12,583 bases of DNA from NCBI GenBank assembly GCA_934678955.1, contig CAKUSI010000082.1, positions 1 through 12,583 of the forward strand. Reading direction: 5' to 3'. This document shows positions 1 through 7,722 of this stretch, piece by piece. The DNA is from an uncultured Austwickia sp. (GTDB lineage: Bacteria > Actinomycetota > Actinomycetes > Actinomycetales > Dermatophilaceae). The first letter of the stretch is position 1; each line of letters begins with the position of its first letter. A program made the translations under genes and the position numbers. The notes beneath the pieces are model-generated. The model saw only the letters and a list, made by a program, of their open reading frames with translations, ran no database searches and was not told where the DNA came from.

Positions 1-1136
1 GCCACCGGCTGCGGCGGGGCCGAAGCGGGCGTGGTCGGCATCGTCGGGGGGACGACGGTGGGACGCTGCTGGGGCGGCGTCGCCGCGGGTCGCTGCTGCG
101 CGGGCTGCTGGGGTCGCTGTCCCTGTCCGGCACCGCCTCGCGGAGCGGGCACCTGGCCGAGGCCTCGGTTGTTGTCGGAGCGCGCCGGGCCGCCGCTGTC
201 GAAACCCGCGGCGATGACCGTGACGCGCACCTCGTCGCCGAGGGCGTCGTCGATGACCGCGCCGAAGATGATGTTGGCCTCGGGGTGAGCCGCCTCCTGC
301 ACGAGGCGGGCCGCCTCGTTGATCTCGAAGAGACCGAGATCGCTGCCGCCTTGGATGGACAGCAGGACACCGTGAGCGCCGTCGATGCTCGCCTCGAGCA
401 GCGGGCTGGAGATCGCGAGCTCGGCCGCCTGGACCGCGCGGTCCTCACCACGGGCGGAACCGATCCCCATGAGCGCGGAGCCGGCGCCCTGCATGACGGA
501 CTTCACGTCCGCGAAGTCCAGGTTGATCAGACCGGGGGTCGTGATGAGGTCGGTGATGCCCTGCACGCCCGAAAGGAGCACCTGGTCGGCGCTGCGGAAC
601 GCGTCGAGCATGCTGACCTGGCGGTCGCTGATCGACAGGAGCCGGTCGTTGGGGATGACGATGAGCGTGTCGACCTCTTCGCGCAGGCTGCCGATGCCCG
701 ACTCGGCCTGATTGGCGCGGCGGCGCCCCTCGAACGTGAACGGCCGGGTCACCACCCCGATGGTCAGCGCGCCCAGGCCCTTGGCGATCCGCGCCACGAC
801 CGGCGCGCCGCCGGTGCCGGTCCCGCCGCCCTCGCCCGCTGTCACGAAGACCATGTCGGCGCCCTTCAGCGCCTCCTCGATCTCCTCCGTGTGGTCCTCG
901 GCGGCCCGGCGACCCACCTCGGGGTCCGCGCCGGCGCCCAGCCCGCGGGTGAGCTCACGCCCGACGTCCAGCTTCAGGTCGGCGTCGCTCATCAAGAGCG
1001 CCTGGGCGTCGGTGTTGATGGCGATGAACTCCACGCCCTTGAGCCCGACCTCGATCATCCGATTGATCGCGTTGACGCCGCCACCGCCGATGCCGACGAC
1101 CTTGATCACGGCCAGGTAGTTCTGGGGTGCTGCCAC
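1..1136 (-). CDS. ftsZ: Cell division GTPase FtsZ (3' end outside the window)
   Basis: FtsZ is the tubulin-like GTPase that polymerises into the cytoplasmic Z ring and recruits the divisome. The visible 378 codons start at a GTG ([20 protein letters not shown]), the usual actinobacterial FtsZ N-terminus. Seen: GGGGVNA at residues 17-23, the tubulin signature GGGTGTG at 103-109, and the T7 loop NLDFADV at 205-211 with both catalytic aspartates (D207, D210). After about residue 315 the protein becomes a Pro/Gln-rich, low-complexity linker, expected to be disordered. The conserved C-terminal tail that binds partners such as SepF would lie beyond the left edge. It is the last gene of the visible run, 218 bases after ftsQ, and is the only complete-start gene with a promoter-bearing gap in front of it. 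The family call is certain; the full length is not visible. Confidence 0.98.
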   Translation of the reverse strand, partial: MAAPQNYLAVIKVVGIGGGGVNAINRMIEVGLKGVEFIAINTDAQALLMSDADLKLDVGRELTRGLGAGADPEVGRRAAEDHTEEIEEALKGADMVFVTAGEGGGTGTGGAPVVARIAKGLGALTIGVVTRPFTFEGRRRANQAESGIGSLREEVDTLIVIPNDRLLSISDRQVSMLDAFRSADQVLLSGVQGITDLITTPGLINLDFADVKSVMQGAGSALMGIGSARGEDRAVQAAELAISSPLLEASIDGAHGVLLSIQGGSDLGLFEINEAARLVQEAAHPEANIIFGAVIDDALGDEVRVTVIAAGFDSGGPARSDNNRGLGQVPAPRGGAGQGQRPQQPAQQRPAATPPQQRPTVVPPTMPTTPASAPPQPV

Positions 1137-1143
1137 GGTGGGG

Positions 1144-1153
1144 CCTCATTCCT
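1144..1153 (-). promoter_or_regulatory. ftsZ ribosome binding site
   Basis: On the minus strand AGGAATGAGG precedes the GTG start of ftsZ; its GAGG core (1144-1147) sits 7 bases from the start codon. This supports the GTG at 1136 as the start. The ATG inside this motif is in another frame and does not lead into FtsZ. Confidence 0.7.
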
Positions 1154-1298
1154 GAAATCGATGATCTCTTGCTGCTGCGACAACGCTGTGGGTCGCGTCT
1201 CGCCGGTATGCCTACTGATGCCCGACCCGCCCGCCATCGCCCGCCCGGTATGGGGGTGTCGCGCAGGCGGAACTCACGTTCGGCTCAAGTCCGGCCCC

Positions 1299-1326
1299 AT
1301 CGTACGGCACGCAGGCAGCGCTTCAA
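1299..1326 (-). promoter_or_regulatory. Candidate sigma-70-type promoter for ftsZ
   Basis: On the minus strand TTGAAG (1321-1326) is followed after 16 bases by TACGAT (1299-1304). This resembles the housekeeping promoter pattern of actinobacteria (TTGAC-like box, 16-18 bases, TANNNT). Transcription would begin near 1292 and give a leader of roughly 155 bases before the ftsZ GTG. Actinobacteria such as Streptomyces are known to carry ftsZ promoters between ftsQ and ftsZ, so the position fits. The boxes are read by eye, so this is an inference. Confidence 0.5.
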
Positions 1327-1354
1327 GTCGCTAGGGCGACCGTGAGACTCGCCA

Positions 1355-1364
1355 TCAACGTTGA
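1355..1364. repeat. Perfect 10-bp palindrome at the ftsQ stop codon
   Basis: TCAACGTTGA is its own reverse complement and includes the TGA stop of ftsQ (1355-1357). The symmetry does not continue into the flanks. It may be a protein site upstream of the ftsZ promoter or only codon chance. Confidence 0.3.
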
Positions 1365-2203
1365 CTTGAGGGTGAAGGCACGGATCGCGCCGACGTCACC
1401 GGGCTGTGGGGGGCGCTGACATTGATCGAGCCCAACCCTTCCTGACCCGACAGGGCCGCCAGCACGGCCGCCTTGATCTTGCCGTCCGCGGGACCGCCCC
1501 AGAGCACGTCGATGCCGTCGAGGCGGAAGCGCACGTCGTCCGGCGAGGCGACCCGGACATCGCTGAGCTCAGCGAGCTGACCAGGCTCAAGAGAGGTGAT
1601 CGCCGCGACCGCGACCGTCCTCTCGCGGGGATCGTCCGGGTGCGCCAGAGACACCGTGGGGACATCGGGCGGAGCCTCGCCCACCGACGCGTAACCCACC
1701 CCCGAGGCATCCACCAGCTCCAGGTCACCTCGAGGGTTCTTCGCCGCCATGACGGGGGTGCGCAAGGTCACCTCGATCGACAACCCGGTCGGCCACTCGC
1801 GGACGACCTCCGCGCGCAAGACGGGTTTGATGGTCGAGACTTCGGATTGGAGCGCAGCAGTATCTACCTTGACGAGAGGTTCACCTAGGCGGGACGCCGC
1901 CATCCGCTCGATCTCACCTTGTTGTCCGGCCCCCGCCCCCACGACGCGGACCTCCTGGACTCGGAGCCACGGGCTCGCGAGCCCCAGCCATCCGAGCCCC
2001 GCCGCCACCACGACCACCAGCACAAACCCGAGGAAGACGCGGCGAACCACCCTCCTGCGCGCAGCGACCTGGGCCGGCCCCTTCGGCAGGCCACGGCGCG
2101 GCCCCGCCCCGCGCGGCGACTCCTGTCGTGGAGGGCGGCGACCCCGCGGCGCCTCCCCGCCCGCGGCGTGGGAGGGGCGACGGGTCCTCAACGGCGATCT
2201 CAC
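1355..2203 (-). CDS. ftsQ: Divisome membrane protein FtsQ (DivIB family)
   Basis: FtsQ is a single-pass membrane protein that links cytoplasmic Z-ring assembly to the periplasmic-side divisome (FtsL/FtsB and FtsW/FtsI). The 282-residue protein has a basic, Arg/Pro-rich cytoplasmic tail of about 55 residues, one membrane segment at about 56-76 (FLGFVLVVVVAAGLGWLGLA), then a POTRA-type domain from about 80 (LRVQEVRVVGA) and a beta-rich C-terminal domain ending in a short Ser-rich tail. The GTG start forms a GTGA overlap with the murC stop, with GGAGG seven bases upstream. The frame stays open 107 codons further upstream to 2524, but that stretch is Arg/Gly-rich shadow sequence inside murC. FtsQ sequences diverge, so the call rests on domain plan plus position between murC and ftsZ. 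Confidence 0.93.
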   Translation of the reverse strand: MRSPLRTRRPSHAAGGEAPRGRRPPRQESPRGAGPRRGLPKGPAQVAARRRVVRRVFLGFVLVVVVAAGLGWLGLASPWLRVQEVRVVGAGAGQQGEIERMAASRLGEPLVKVDTAALQSEVSTIKPVLRAEVVREWPTGLSIEVTLRTPVMAAKNPRGDLELVDASGVGYASVGEAPPDVPTVSLAHPDDPRERTVAVAAITSLEPGQLAELSDVRVASPDDVRFRLDGIDVLWGGPADGKIKAAVLAALSGQEGLGSINVSAPHSPVTSARSVPSPSSQR

Positions 2204-3636
2204 CCCCGGCCCTCCAACAACGCGAGGAGCCGCGGCCCGACCCGGGTGACGTCGCCCGCCCCGACCGTGAGCACCAGGTCCCCGGGGGTGACCAGCTCGG
2301 CCAGCCGCCGCGGCACCGCGTCGTCGTCGGGCTCGTAGACCACCTGCGCGCGAGGGTCGGCCCGCAGGACCTCGTCCACGACCAGTTGCCCGCTGATCCC
2401 GTCCATCGGGTCTTCCCGCGCCGCGTACACGTCCATCACGAGGCAGACGTCCGCCTGGGCCAGGGCCCCACCGAAGTCGGCGGCGAAGTCGCGCGTCCGT
2501 GAGTACAGGTGGGGCTGGAAACACACGACCAGTCGGCCTGGGGCGGCGAGCCGCGTGGCCGTCGAGACCACCGCAGCGACCTTGCCGGCGTTGTGCGCGT
2601 AGTCGTCCACCACGCGCACGCCCGCCGCCTCCCCCTTCGCCTCGAATCGACGCAGAGCCCCTCGGTAGCCGGCCAACCCCGCGAGCACGGGATCGCTGTC
2701 CAGCCCCAGGCCGGCCGTGGCCGCCAGGTAGGCGGCGGTCGCGTTCTCGAGGTTGTGCCGTCCCGGCGCGGGGATCGTCAGCTCCCGTGTGCCGTCCTCG
2801 CCACTCAACAGGGCCCGGCCGACCAGGCCGTCCAACGCGATCGCAGCGATGCGCAGATCCGCCTCCGGCGAGAGGCCGTAGGTCGCCACACGGATTCCGT
2901 CCTGCCGCGCCCGCTCCGCGAGCCGGGCGGCGCCAGGGTCGTCGAGGCAGGTCACGAGCAGGCCACCCGGTCGGATGGTCTGCGCGAAGGCCGCATATGC
3001 GTCCTGGACCGCCTCGAACGTGCCATAGAAGTCGAGGTGGTCCGGCTGCACGTTGGTGACCACCGCGGTCTGCGGACGGTAGGCCAGAAACGTCCCGTCG
3101 CTCTCATCCGCCTCCACCACGAAGGCGTCGCCGCTGCCCCACGCCGCGTTCGTGCCGGTCGACACGAGGTCGCCGCCGATCGCGTACGAGGGATCCGCGC
3201 CCGCTGCCCGCAGGGCCTCGACCAGCATCGACGTGGTGGTGGTCTTTCCGTTCGCGCCGGCGACGGCCACCCCGCCCCGACCCGCCATGAGCACGGCCAG
3301 CGCCGCAGAGCGGTGTAGGACCCGCAGCCCGGCAGCACGCGCGGCCACCAGCTCGGGGTTGTCGTCCCGGATCGCCGAGGACACCACCACCGTGTCCGCC
3401 CCCTCGAGGTGGGCCGGGTCGTGGCCGACCCACACGCGGATGCCCTCCCGTTCCAGCGCCCGCAGCGTCGGGGAATCCTGCGCGTCCGAGCCGGCGACGA
3501 CCAGCCCCGCGGCGCGCAGCAGGCGGGCCACCGCTGACATGCCCGCACCCCCCGCGGCCAGCACGTGGACGCGGCCGAGCTCGTTCACCGCCGGCAGGGC
3601 GCCCTGCAGGGGGAAGCGGGTACGCCACGCCGTCAT
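2200..3636 (-). CDS. murC: UDP-N-acetylmuramate--L-alanine ligase MurC
   Basis: MurC is the cytoplasmic ATP-dependent ligase that adds the first stem residue, usually L-Ala, to UDP-MurNAc. At 478 residues it has normal length. Seen: N-terminal UDP-binding glycine motif GGAGMS (29-34), P-loop GANGKTTTT (127-135), EADESDG (175-181), NVQPDHLDFYG (195-205), GRHNLENATAA in the central domain (292-302), and the C-terminal VVDDYAHNAGK (342-352), HLYSRT (376-381) and VYAARED. The P-loop normally reads GTHGKT in MurC; here it is GANGKT, closer to MurD/E/F. The rest of the protein is so MurC-like that the assignment holds. It is the only gene here with an ATG start; that ATG overlaps the murG stop as ATGA, with GGGAGG just upstream. 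Its own stop overlaps the ftsQ start. Confidence 0.97.
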   Translation of the reverse strand: MTAWRTRFPLQGALPAVNELGRVHVLAAGGAGMSAVARLLRAAGLVVAGSDAQDSPTLRALEREGIRVWVGHDPAHLEGADTVVVSSAIRDDNPELVAARAAGLRVLHRSAALAVLMAGRGGVAVAGANGKTTTTSMLVEALRAAGADPSYAIGGDLVSTGTNAAWGSGDAFVVEADESDGTFLAYRPQTAVVTNVQPDHLDFYGTFEAVQDAYAAFAQTIRPGGLLVTCLDDPGAARLAERARQDGIRVATYGLSPEADLRIAAIALDGLVGRALLSGEDGTRELTIPAPGRHNLENATAAYLAATAGLGLDSDPVLAGLAGYRGALRRFEAKGEAAGVRVVDDYAHNAGKVAAVVSTATRLAAPGRLVVCFQPHLYSRTRDFAADFGGALAQADVCLVMDVYAAREDPMDGISGQLVVDEVLRADPRAQVVYEPDDDAVPRRLAELVTPGDLVLTVGAGDVTRVGPRLLALLEGRG

Positions 3637-4787
3637 GACGCCTCCCCGAGCGCCCGCCGCGGGCCGGCCGTCCGGTGAGGGGCGCGCGCCTCGTCGACCA
3701 GGTCCGCCAGCAACTCGTCGGCGTCGCGCTGGCCGACGGACGCGGCGCCGCGGGCCATCGACTCGAGGGCGGCTGCGTCACCCAGCAGCGGCACGATGGT
3801 GGACGACACCCAGGACGCGGTGACGTCGGCGTCGTCCACGAGGCGGCAGCCGCCCGCCGCCTCCATCGACGCCGCGTTGAAGCGCTGCTCACCGTTGCCG
3901 ATCGGGAGGGGCACGAAGACCGCTGGGAGGCCGACGGCGGCGACCTCGCACACGGTGTTGGCGCCCGAGCGGGCCACCACGAGGTCGGCGGCGGCGTAGG
4001 CCAGCTCCATCCGGTCGGCGTAGGGCAGCACCACGTACGGCACGCCCTCCACGGGGGCATCCACCGCGAAATCCTTGCCCAGGCCCGTCACGTGCAGCAC
4101 CTGGATCCCCGCCGCCCCGAGCGCTCCGGCGGACTCCCGGAAGGCCGCGTTCAACCGCGCCGCGCCGAGGGACCCGCCGGTGACCAGCAACGTCGGAAGG
4201 TCCGCGCGCAGCCCGAAGGACTCCCGCGCCTCCTGGCGCCTCGCCGCCCGGTCCAGGCGGGCGACCTCGGGGCGCAGCGGCATGCCGAGGCAGCGGGCGT
4301 GCGGAAGCCGGGTGCCGGGGAAGGTGGTCGCCACGTAGTCGGTGAGGCGGGCCCCGAGGCGGTTGGCGAGCCCGGGCCGGGCGTTCTGCTCGTGGACGAC
4401 CAACGGGATCCGGAGCCGCCGCCCCGCGAGATAGGCCGGGGTTGACACATACCCGCCGAAACCCACGACAGCGTCCGCCTCCGCCTCGCGAAGGATCGCT
4501 TCGGCGCTGGCCACGGCGCCGCGCAACGCGCCGGGCAGGGCGAGCATCGCGGCGGAGGGTTTGCGGGGGAAGACCACCTTGGGGACGACGCGCAGCGGAT
4601 ACCCGCGGTCGGGAACCAGCCGCTGCTCCAGCCCGGTGGCCGTGCCGACGACCGTGATCCGCACCGACGGGTCGCGCCGTCGCAGACAGTCGGCGAGCGC
4701 CAGCAACGGGGAGACGTGGCCGGCCGAGCCCCCGCCCGCGAGGACGACGGAGCGGAGTGGGGCGGCGTGCGGTTGCGGGTCGGTCAC
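3633..4787 (-). CDS. murG: MurG, lipid I GlcNAc transferase
   Basis: MurG is the peripheral membrane GT-B glycosyltransferase that transfers GlcNAc from UDP-GlcNAc to lipid I, making lipid II on the inner face of the membrane. The 384-residue product shows the expected motifs in order: GGGSAGH (18-24) for the lipid-phosphate side, GFGGYVSTPA (109-118), HEQNARPGLANR (132-143), GGSLGAARLN (204-213), and the UDP-GlcNAc motifs ARSGANTVCE (272-281) and PLPIGNGEQRFNA (293-305). The GTG start is placed where it forms a GTGA overlap with the ftsW stop and has GGAAGG seven bases upstream. The open frame continues far upstream through ftsW but without MurG-like sequence. Confidence 0.97.
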   Translation of the reverse strand: MTDPQPHAAPLRSVVLAGGGSAGHVSPLLALADCLRRRDPSVRITVVGTATGLEQRLVPDRGYPLRVVPKVVFPRKPSAAMLALPGALRGAVASAEAILREAEADAVVGFGGYVSTPAYLAGRRLRIPLVVHEQNARPGLANRLGARLTDYVATTFPGTRLPHARCLGMPLRPEVARLDRAARRQEARESFGLRADLPTLLVTGGSLGAARLNAAFRESAGALGAAGIQVLHVTGLGKDFAVDAPVEGVPYVVLPYADRMELAYAAADLVVARSGANTVCEVAAVGLPAVFVPLPIGNGEQRFNAASMEAAGGCRLVDDADVTASWVSSTIVPLLGDAAALESMARGAASVGQRDADELLADLVDEARAPHRTAGPRRALGEAS

Positions 4788-6094
4788 CGGGCCGCCTTCC
4801 GACGGGTGTTCCACGCGGACATGGTGCGGGCGAGGATGCCTGGCCGCTCGGCGAGCGCCCGGCGGCAGGCCGGCTCGTTGCGGGCGAACGAGATCACCAT
4901 GCCCAGACCGAGCAGCGTCGTGATCAGGGCCGACCCGCCGGCCGACACCAGCGGGAGCGGGACACCGATGACCGGAAGGAGGCCGATCACCGCGCCGATG
5001 TTCACAATCGACTGCACGACCAGCCACCCCATGACGCCGGCCGTGGCGAGTCGGACGAACATGTCGTCGGAGGCCCAGATCACCCGGTAGCAGGCGAACG
5101 CCAGCAGCGCGATCAACAGCAGGATCGTGAGCGTCCCGCCGATGCCGAGCTCCTCGCCGATGACCGCGAAGATGAAGTCGTTGTGCCGCTCCGGCAGCCA
5201 GCCCCACTTCTCCAGGCTCGCGCCAAGTCCCCGGCCCCCGAGTCCGCCGTCGGCGAGCGCGTACTGGCCGTGCGCGGTCTGCCAGCACACGTCTCGGATC
5301 CGGCCCTCGGGGGTCGTGCTGTCGGAGTTGCAGGAAAGCCAGCCCGAGATCCGGGCCCGTCGGTTGCTGCTCATCGCGGTCATGATGACCACGAGGACGG
5401 TGCCAGCGGCGGCCGCCGCCCCGAGGATCCTGGCGGACACCCCGGAGGTCCACAGGATGGCGGCGAGGATCCCGAGGAGTACGAACGTCGTCCCCAGGTC
5501 GCCGCCGCGCAGGACGAGGGCCACTAGAAGGGCGCCGGCGGGAAACACGTACGGAACGGCGACGTGCCGCCAGTCGCCCAGGAGGCGTCGCTTCTGGGTG
5601 AGGATCGTGGCACCGAACAGGACGAGAGCCAGCTTGCCGAACTCGCTGGGCTGCACCGTCATGCCCCCGAGCTTCAGCCAGTTGGTATTGCCGTTGACGT
5701 TGTGCCCGAGGCCCGGCACGAGGATCAGCAGTTGCAGGAGCGTCGCGACGCCCAGGGTCGGCAACGCGAGTCGGCGCCACCGATCGACGGACAACCGGCT
5801 CGCCACGAACGCGCCGACAATGCCGATGACGGCGAACTTCGCCTGGTTCAGCCACATCCCGAACAGGCTGCCGGTGGCGGCATAGGACGTGACGCTGGTG
5901 ACCGAGAGGACCATGACCAGGCCGATGAGCAGGAGCGCACCGGTCACCGCGAGCAGCAGGTAGTAGGTGGTCAGCGGGGAGTCCAGGCGCGCGAGCACCG
6001 GGTGCGGCTCGGGCGGCCGACCGACCGAGGCGTCCAGCCGTCCCGGTGTCGGCCCGGGGCGGGCGCCACCCGGGCCCTGTCGCGTCATCGTCAC
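4784..6094 (-). CDS. ftsW: Septal peptidoglycan polymerase FtsW (SEDS family)
   Basis: FtsW is the multi-pass SEDS glycosyltransferase that polymerises lipid II at the septum with its transpeptidase partner FtsI. The 436-residue protein has a Pro/Gly-rich cytoplasmic N-terminus of about 40 residues and then about ten hydrophobic segments. Family motifs: NGNTNWLKLGGMTVQPSEFGK (split here as NGNTNWL at 134-140 and QPSEFGK at 148-154), GGDLGTT (197-203), HNDFIFAVIGEELG (304-317), in which D306 is the likely catalytic aspartate, and PLPLVSAGGSAL (379-390). The outward loop before HNDF carries two cysteines (C255, C270). The GTG at 6094 is preferred because GAGGGAG lies five bases before it; an in-frame ATG two codons later is possible. 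RodA is the alternative family member, but the neighbours are all divisome genes. Confidence 0.96.
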   Translation of the reverse strand: MTMTRQGPGGARPGPTPGRLDASVGRPPEPHPVLARLDSPLTTYYLLLAVTGALLLIGLVMVLSVTSVTSYAATGSLFGMWLNQAKFAVIGIVGAFVASRLSVDRWRRLALPTLGVATLLQLLILVPGLGHNVNGNTNWLKLGGMTVQPSEFGKLALVLFGATILTQKRRLLGDWRHVAVPYVFPAGALLVALVLRGGDLGTTFVLLGILAAILWTSGVSARILGAAAAAGTVLVVIMTAMSSNRRARISGWLSCNSDSTTPEGRIRDVCWQTAHGQYALADGGLGGRGLGASLEKWGWLPERHNDFIFAVIGEELGIGGTLTILLLIALLAFACYRVIWASDDMFVRLATAGVMGWLVVQSIVNIGAVIGLLPVIGVPLPLVSAGGSALITTLLGLGMVISFARNEPACRRALAERPGILARTMSAWNTRRKAAR

Positions 6095-6183
6095 GTTCGC
6101 TCCCTCACCCGTGCATCTCCTCCGAAAGCCGTATGCCCTCCACCAGCGCCGCAGCGCTCCCCACCCGACCCCGGTCGAGGGCG
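6095..6183 (-). other. 89-base murD-ftsW gap
   Basis: This is the only sizeable break in the mur chain apart from the ftsQ-ftsZ gap. It holds a perfect 5-bp stem with a 4-base loop (AGCGC at 6145-6149, GCGCT at 6154-6158) and the ftsW ribosome binding site near its end. There is no T-run after the stem, so it is not a convincing terminator, and I see no clear promoter boxes or small gene. Confidence 0.6.
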
Positions 6184-7722
6184 TCAGGCCGCGTCGCCGC
6201 CGAGGTGGCGACGCACCGCGGCCGCGAACGACTCGCCGCGCACGGTGTAGTCGGCGAACATGTCGAGCGAGGCGGCCGCGGGGGCGAGCAGGACCACGTC
6301 CCCGGGTCGCGCCAGCCGGGCGGCGTGCGCGACCACGTCCTCCATGACCCCAGTGTCGGTCCTCTCCAGGTCCACGACGGGCACCTGCGGCGCGTGTCGG
6401 GCGAGCGCCTGCGCGATCTGCGCGCGGTCCACCCCGAGCAGAATGGCCCCGCGCAGCCGTGTCGCCGCCGCCGCGACGAGTTCGTCGACGTCGGAGCCCT
6501 TGAGCTGGCCGCCGGCGATCCATACCACGTGGTCGAAGGACGCCAGGGAGGCGGCGGCCGCGTGCGGGTTGGTCGCCTTGCTGTCGTCGATCCAGGTGAC
6601 GCCGTCCGCCGTGGCCACCTCCGCGATGCGGTGGGCGTCGGGCCGGAACGCGCGCAGCCCGTCGCGCACCGCTCCCGGCGACACCCCGCACGCCCGGGCG
6701 AGCGCTGCGGCGGCCAGCGCGTTCGCCACGTAGTGCGGCGCCGGGTCGCGCGTTCCGACCCGTAGGTCGGTCAGCGTTCCCAGCTCGGCGGCGCTGGTCT
6801 GACGCTCCGCAACGAATGCGCGGTCGGCGAGGACGTCGTCCACGAGGCCGACCATGCCCACCCGGGGAACGTCGAGCGTGAAGCCGATCGCCCGACACCC
6901 TTCCTGCACGTCCGCGTCACGCACCATCTGCTCGGTCCGCGGGTCCTGCACGTTGTAGACGCAGGCGACCTGCGTGTTCTCGAAGACGCGAGCCTTGTCC
7001 GCGACGTAGGCCTCCAACGATCCGTGCCAGGTCAGGTGATCCGGGGCCACGTTGAGGCAGGCGGAGGCCAGCGGCGCCAGGGAGCGCTGCCAGTGCAGCT
7101 GGAAGCTGGACAGCTCGACGGCGATGACGTCGTAGCCGGTCGGGTCGAGCACCGCCTCCATGATCGGCGTGCCCACGTTGCCCGCGGCGACCGCCCGTAG
7201 GCCGCCCGCGCGCAGGATCGAGGTCACCATACCGACCGTCGTCGTCTTGCCGTTCGTGCCGGTCAGCGTCACCCACGGGGCCGCGCCCCGGGCCGGCCTC
7301 ATCCGCCACGCCAGCTCGACCTCGCCCCAGACCGGCACTCCGGCGGCCGCCGCGTCGGCGAGCAGCGGGGCGTCGGGCCGCCATCCGGGCGAGGTCACGA
7401 CGAGCTCGACCGGCCCGGCCGCGCCGCCGGCCCCCAGGACCGAGGTGGGGAGCCGCTGCACGTGCTCAGGGCCGAGGAGCACCTGCGCGTCCAGCATCCG
7501 CAGGATCTGGGCGCGGTCGCTCAGCACCTTGCCCTCGGTCGCGGCGTCGACCACCGTGACGTGCGCTCCCCGCTCGATCAGGGCGTCCGCCGCCGCGAAC
7601 CCGCTGATGCCGAGGCCCGCCACCACGACCCGAAGTCCCGACCAGTCCGCCTCGCGGGAGGTCAGGCCGGGGCGCGGCTCGTACGGGTCCGTCGCGGCAC
7701 CCCCATCGGGCGCATCGGTCAC
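6184..7722 (-). CDS. murD: UDP-MurNAc-L-Ala--D-glutamate ligase MurD
   Basis: MurD adds D-glutamate, the second stem residue, to UDP-MurNAc-L-Ala in the cytoplasm, using ATP. The 512-residue protein is somewhat longer than the enterobacterial enzyme (about 440), with an extra N-terminal stretch of about 28 residues before the UDP-binding fold (VVVAGLGISGFAAADALIE from about 32). Seen: P-loop TGTNGKTTT (154-162), ELSSFQL (203-209), NVAPDHLTWHG (224-234), DAHRIAEV (362-369), WIDDSKATNPHA (377-388), IAGGQLKGSD (402-411) and LAPAAASLDMFADY (479-492). The GTG start gives a GTGA overlap with the mraY stop; only a run of G serves as ribosome binding site, so translation may depend on coupling to mraY. 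It is followed by the 89-base gap before ftsW. Confidence 0.96.
   Translation of the reverse strand: MTDAPDGGAATDPYEPRPGLTSREADWSGLRVVVAGLGISGFAAADALIERGAHVTVVDAATEGKVLSDRAQILRMLDAQVLLGPEHVQRLPTSVLGAGGAAGPVELVVTSPGWRPDAPLLADAAAAGVPVWGEVELAWRMRPARGAAPWVTLTGTNGKTTTVGMVTSILRAGGLRAVAAGNVGTPIMEAVLDPTGYDVIAVELSSFQLHWQRSLAPLASACLNVAPDHLTWHGSLEAYVADKARVFENTQVACVYNVQDPRTEQMVRDADVQEGCRAIGFTLDVPRVGMVGLVDDVLADRAFVAERQTSAAELGTLTDLRVGTRDPAPHYVANALAAAALARACGVSPGAVRDGLRAFRPDAHRIAEVATADGVTWIDDSKATNPHAAAASLASFDHVVWIAGGQLKGSDVDELVAAAATRLRGAILLGVDRAQIAQALARHAPQVPVVDLERTDTGVMEDVVAHAARLARPGDVVLLAPAAASLDMFADYTVRGESFAAAVRRHLGGDAA

Larger units (their letters stand above)
1284..1371 (-). repeat. Three CAAGTC-core motifs around the ftsZ promoter
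   Basis: On the plus strand CTCAAGTC occurs at 1284-1291, CTTCAAGTC at 1321-1329, and the inverted form GACTTGAGG at 1363-1371. The inverted copy matches the first exactly over 8 bases and the second at 8 of 9 positions. One copy lies just downstream of the candidate -10 box, one overlaps the -35 box, and the third straddles the end of ftsQ. A perfect 5-bp hairpin, GTCGC-TAGG-GCGAC, sits at 1327-1340, without a run of T that would make it a terminator. The arrangement could be an operator, but no known regulator is recognised and chance is possible. Confidence 0.35.

Noticed and set aside
285..1334. Long plus-strand open frame opposite ftsZ (349 codons)
   Set aside because: It is the antisense shadow of ftsZ in very high-GC DNA; its composition is Arg/Asp/His-rich without family motifs.
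1327..1340. GTCGC/GCGAC hairpin after ftsQ as a terminator
   Set aside because: The stem is 5 bp, no T-run follows on the minus strand, and it abuts the candidate ftsZ promoter.
2204..2524. Longer FtsQ start at 2524
   Set aside because: The added 107 codons are Arg/Gly-rich shadow of murC; the GTG at 2203 has the GTGA overlap and a good ribosome site.
6145..6158. Stem-loop in the murD-ftsW gap as a terminator
   Set aside because: The stem is only 5 bp with no T-run after it, and ftsW follows at once on the same strand.
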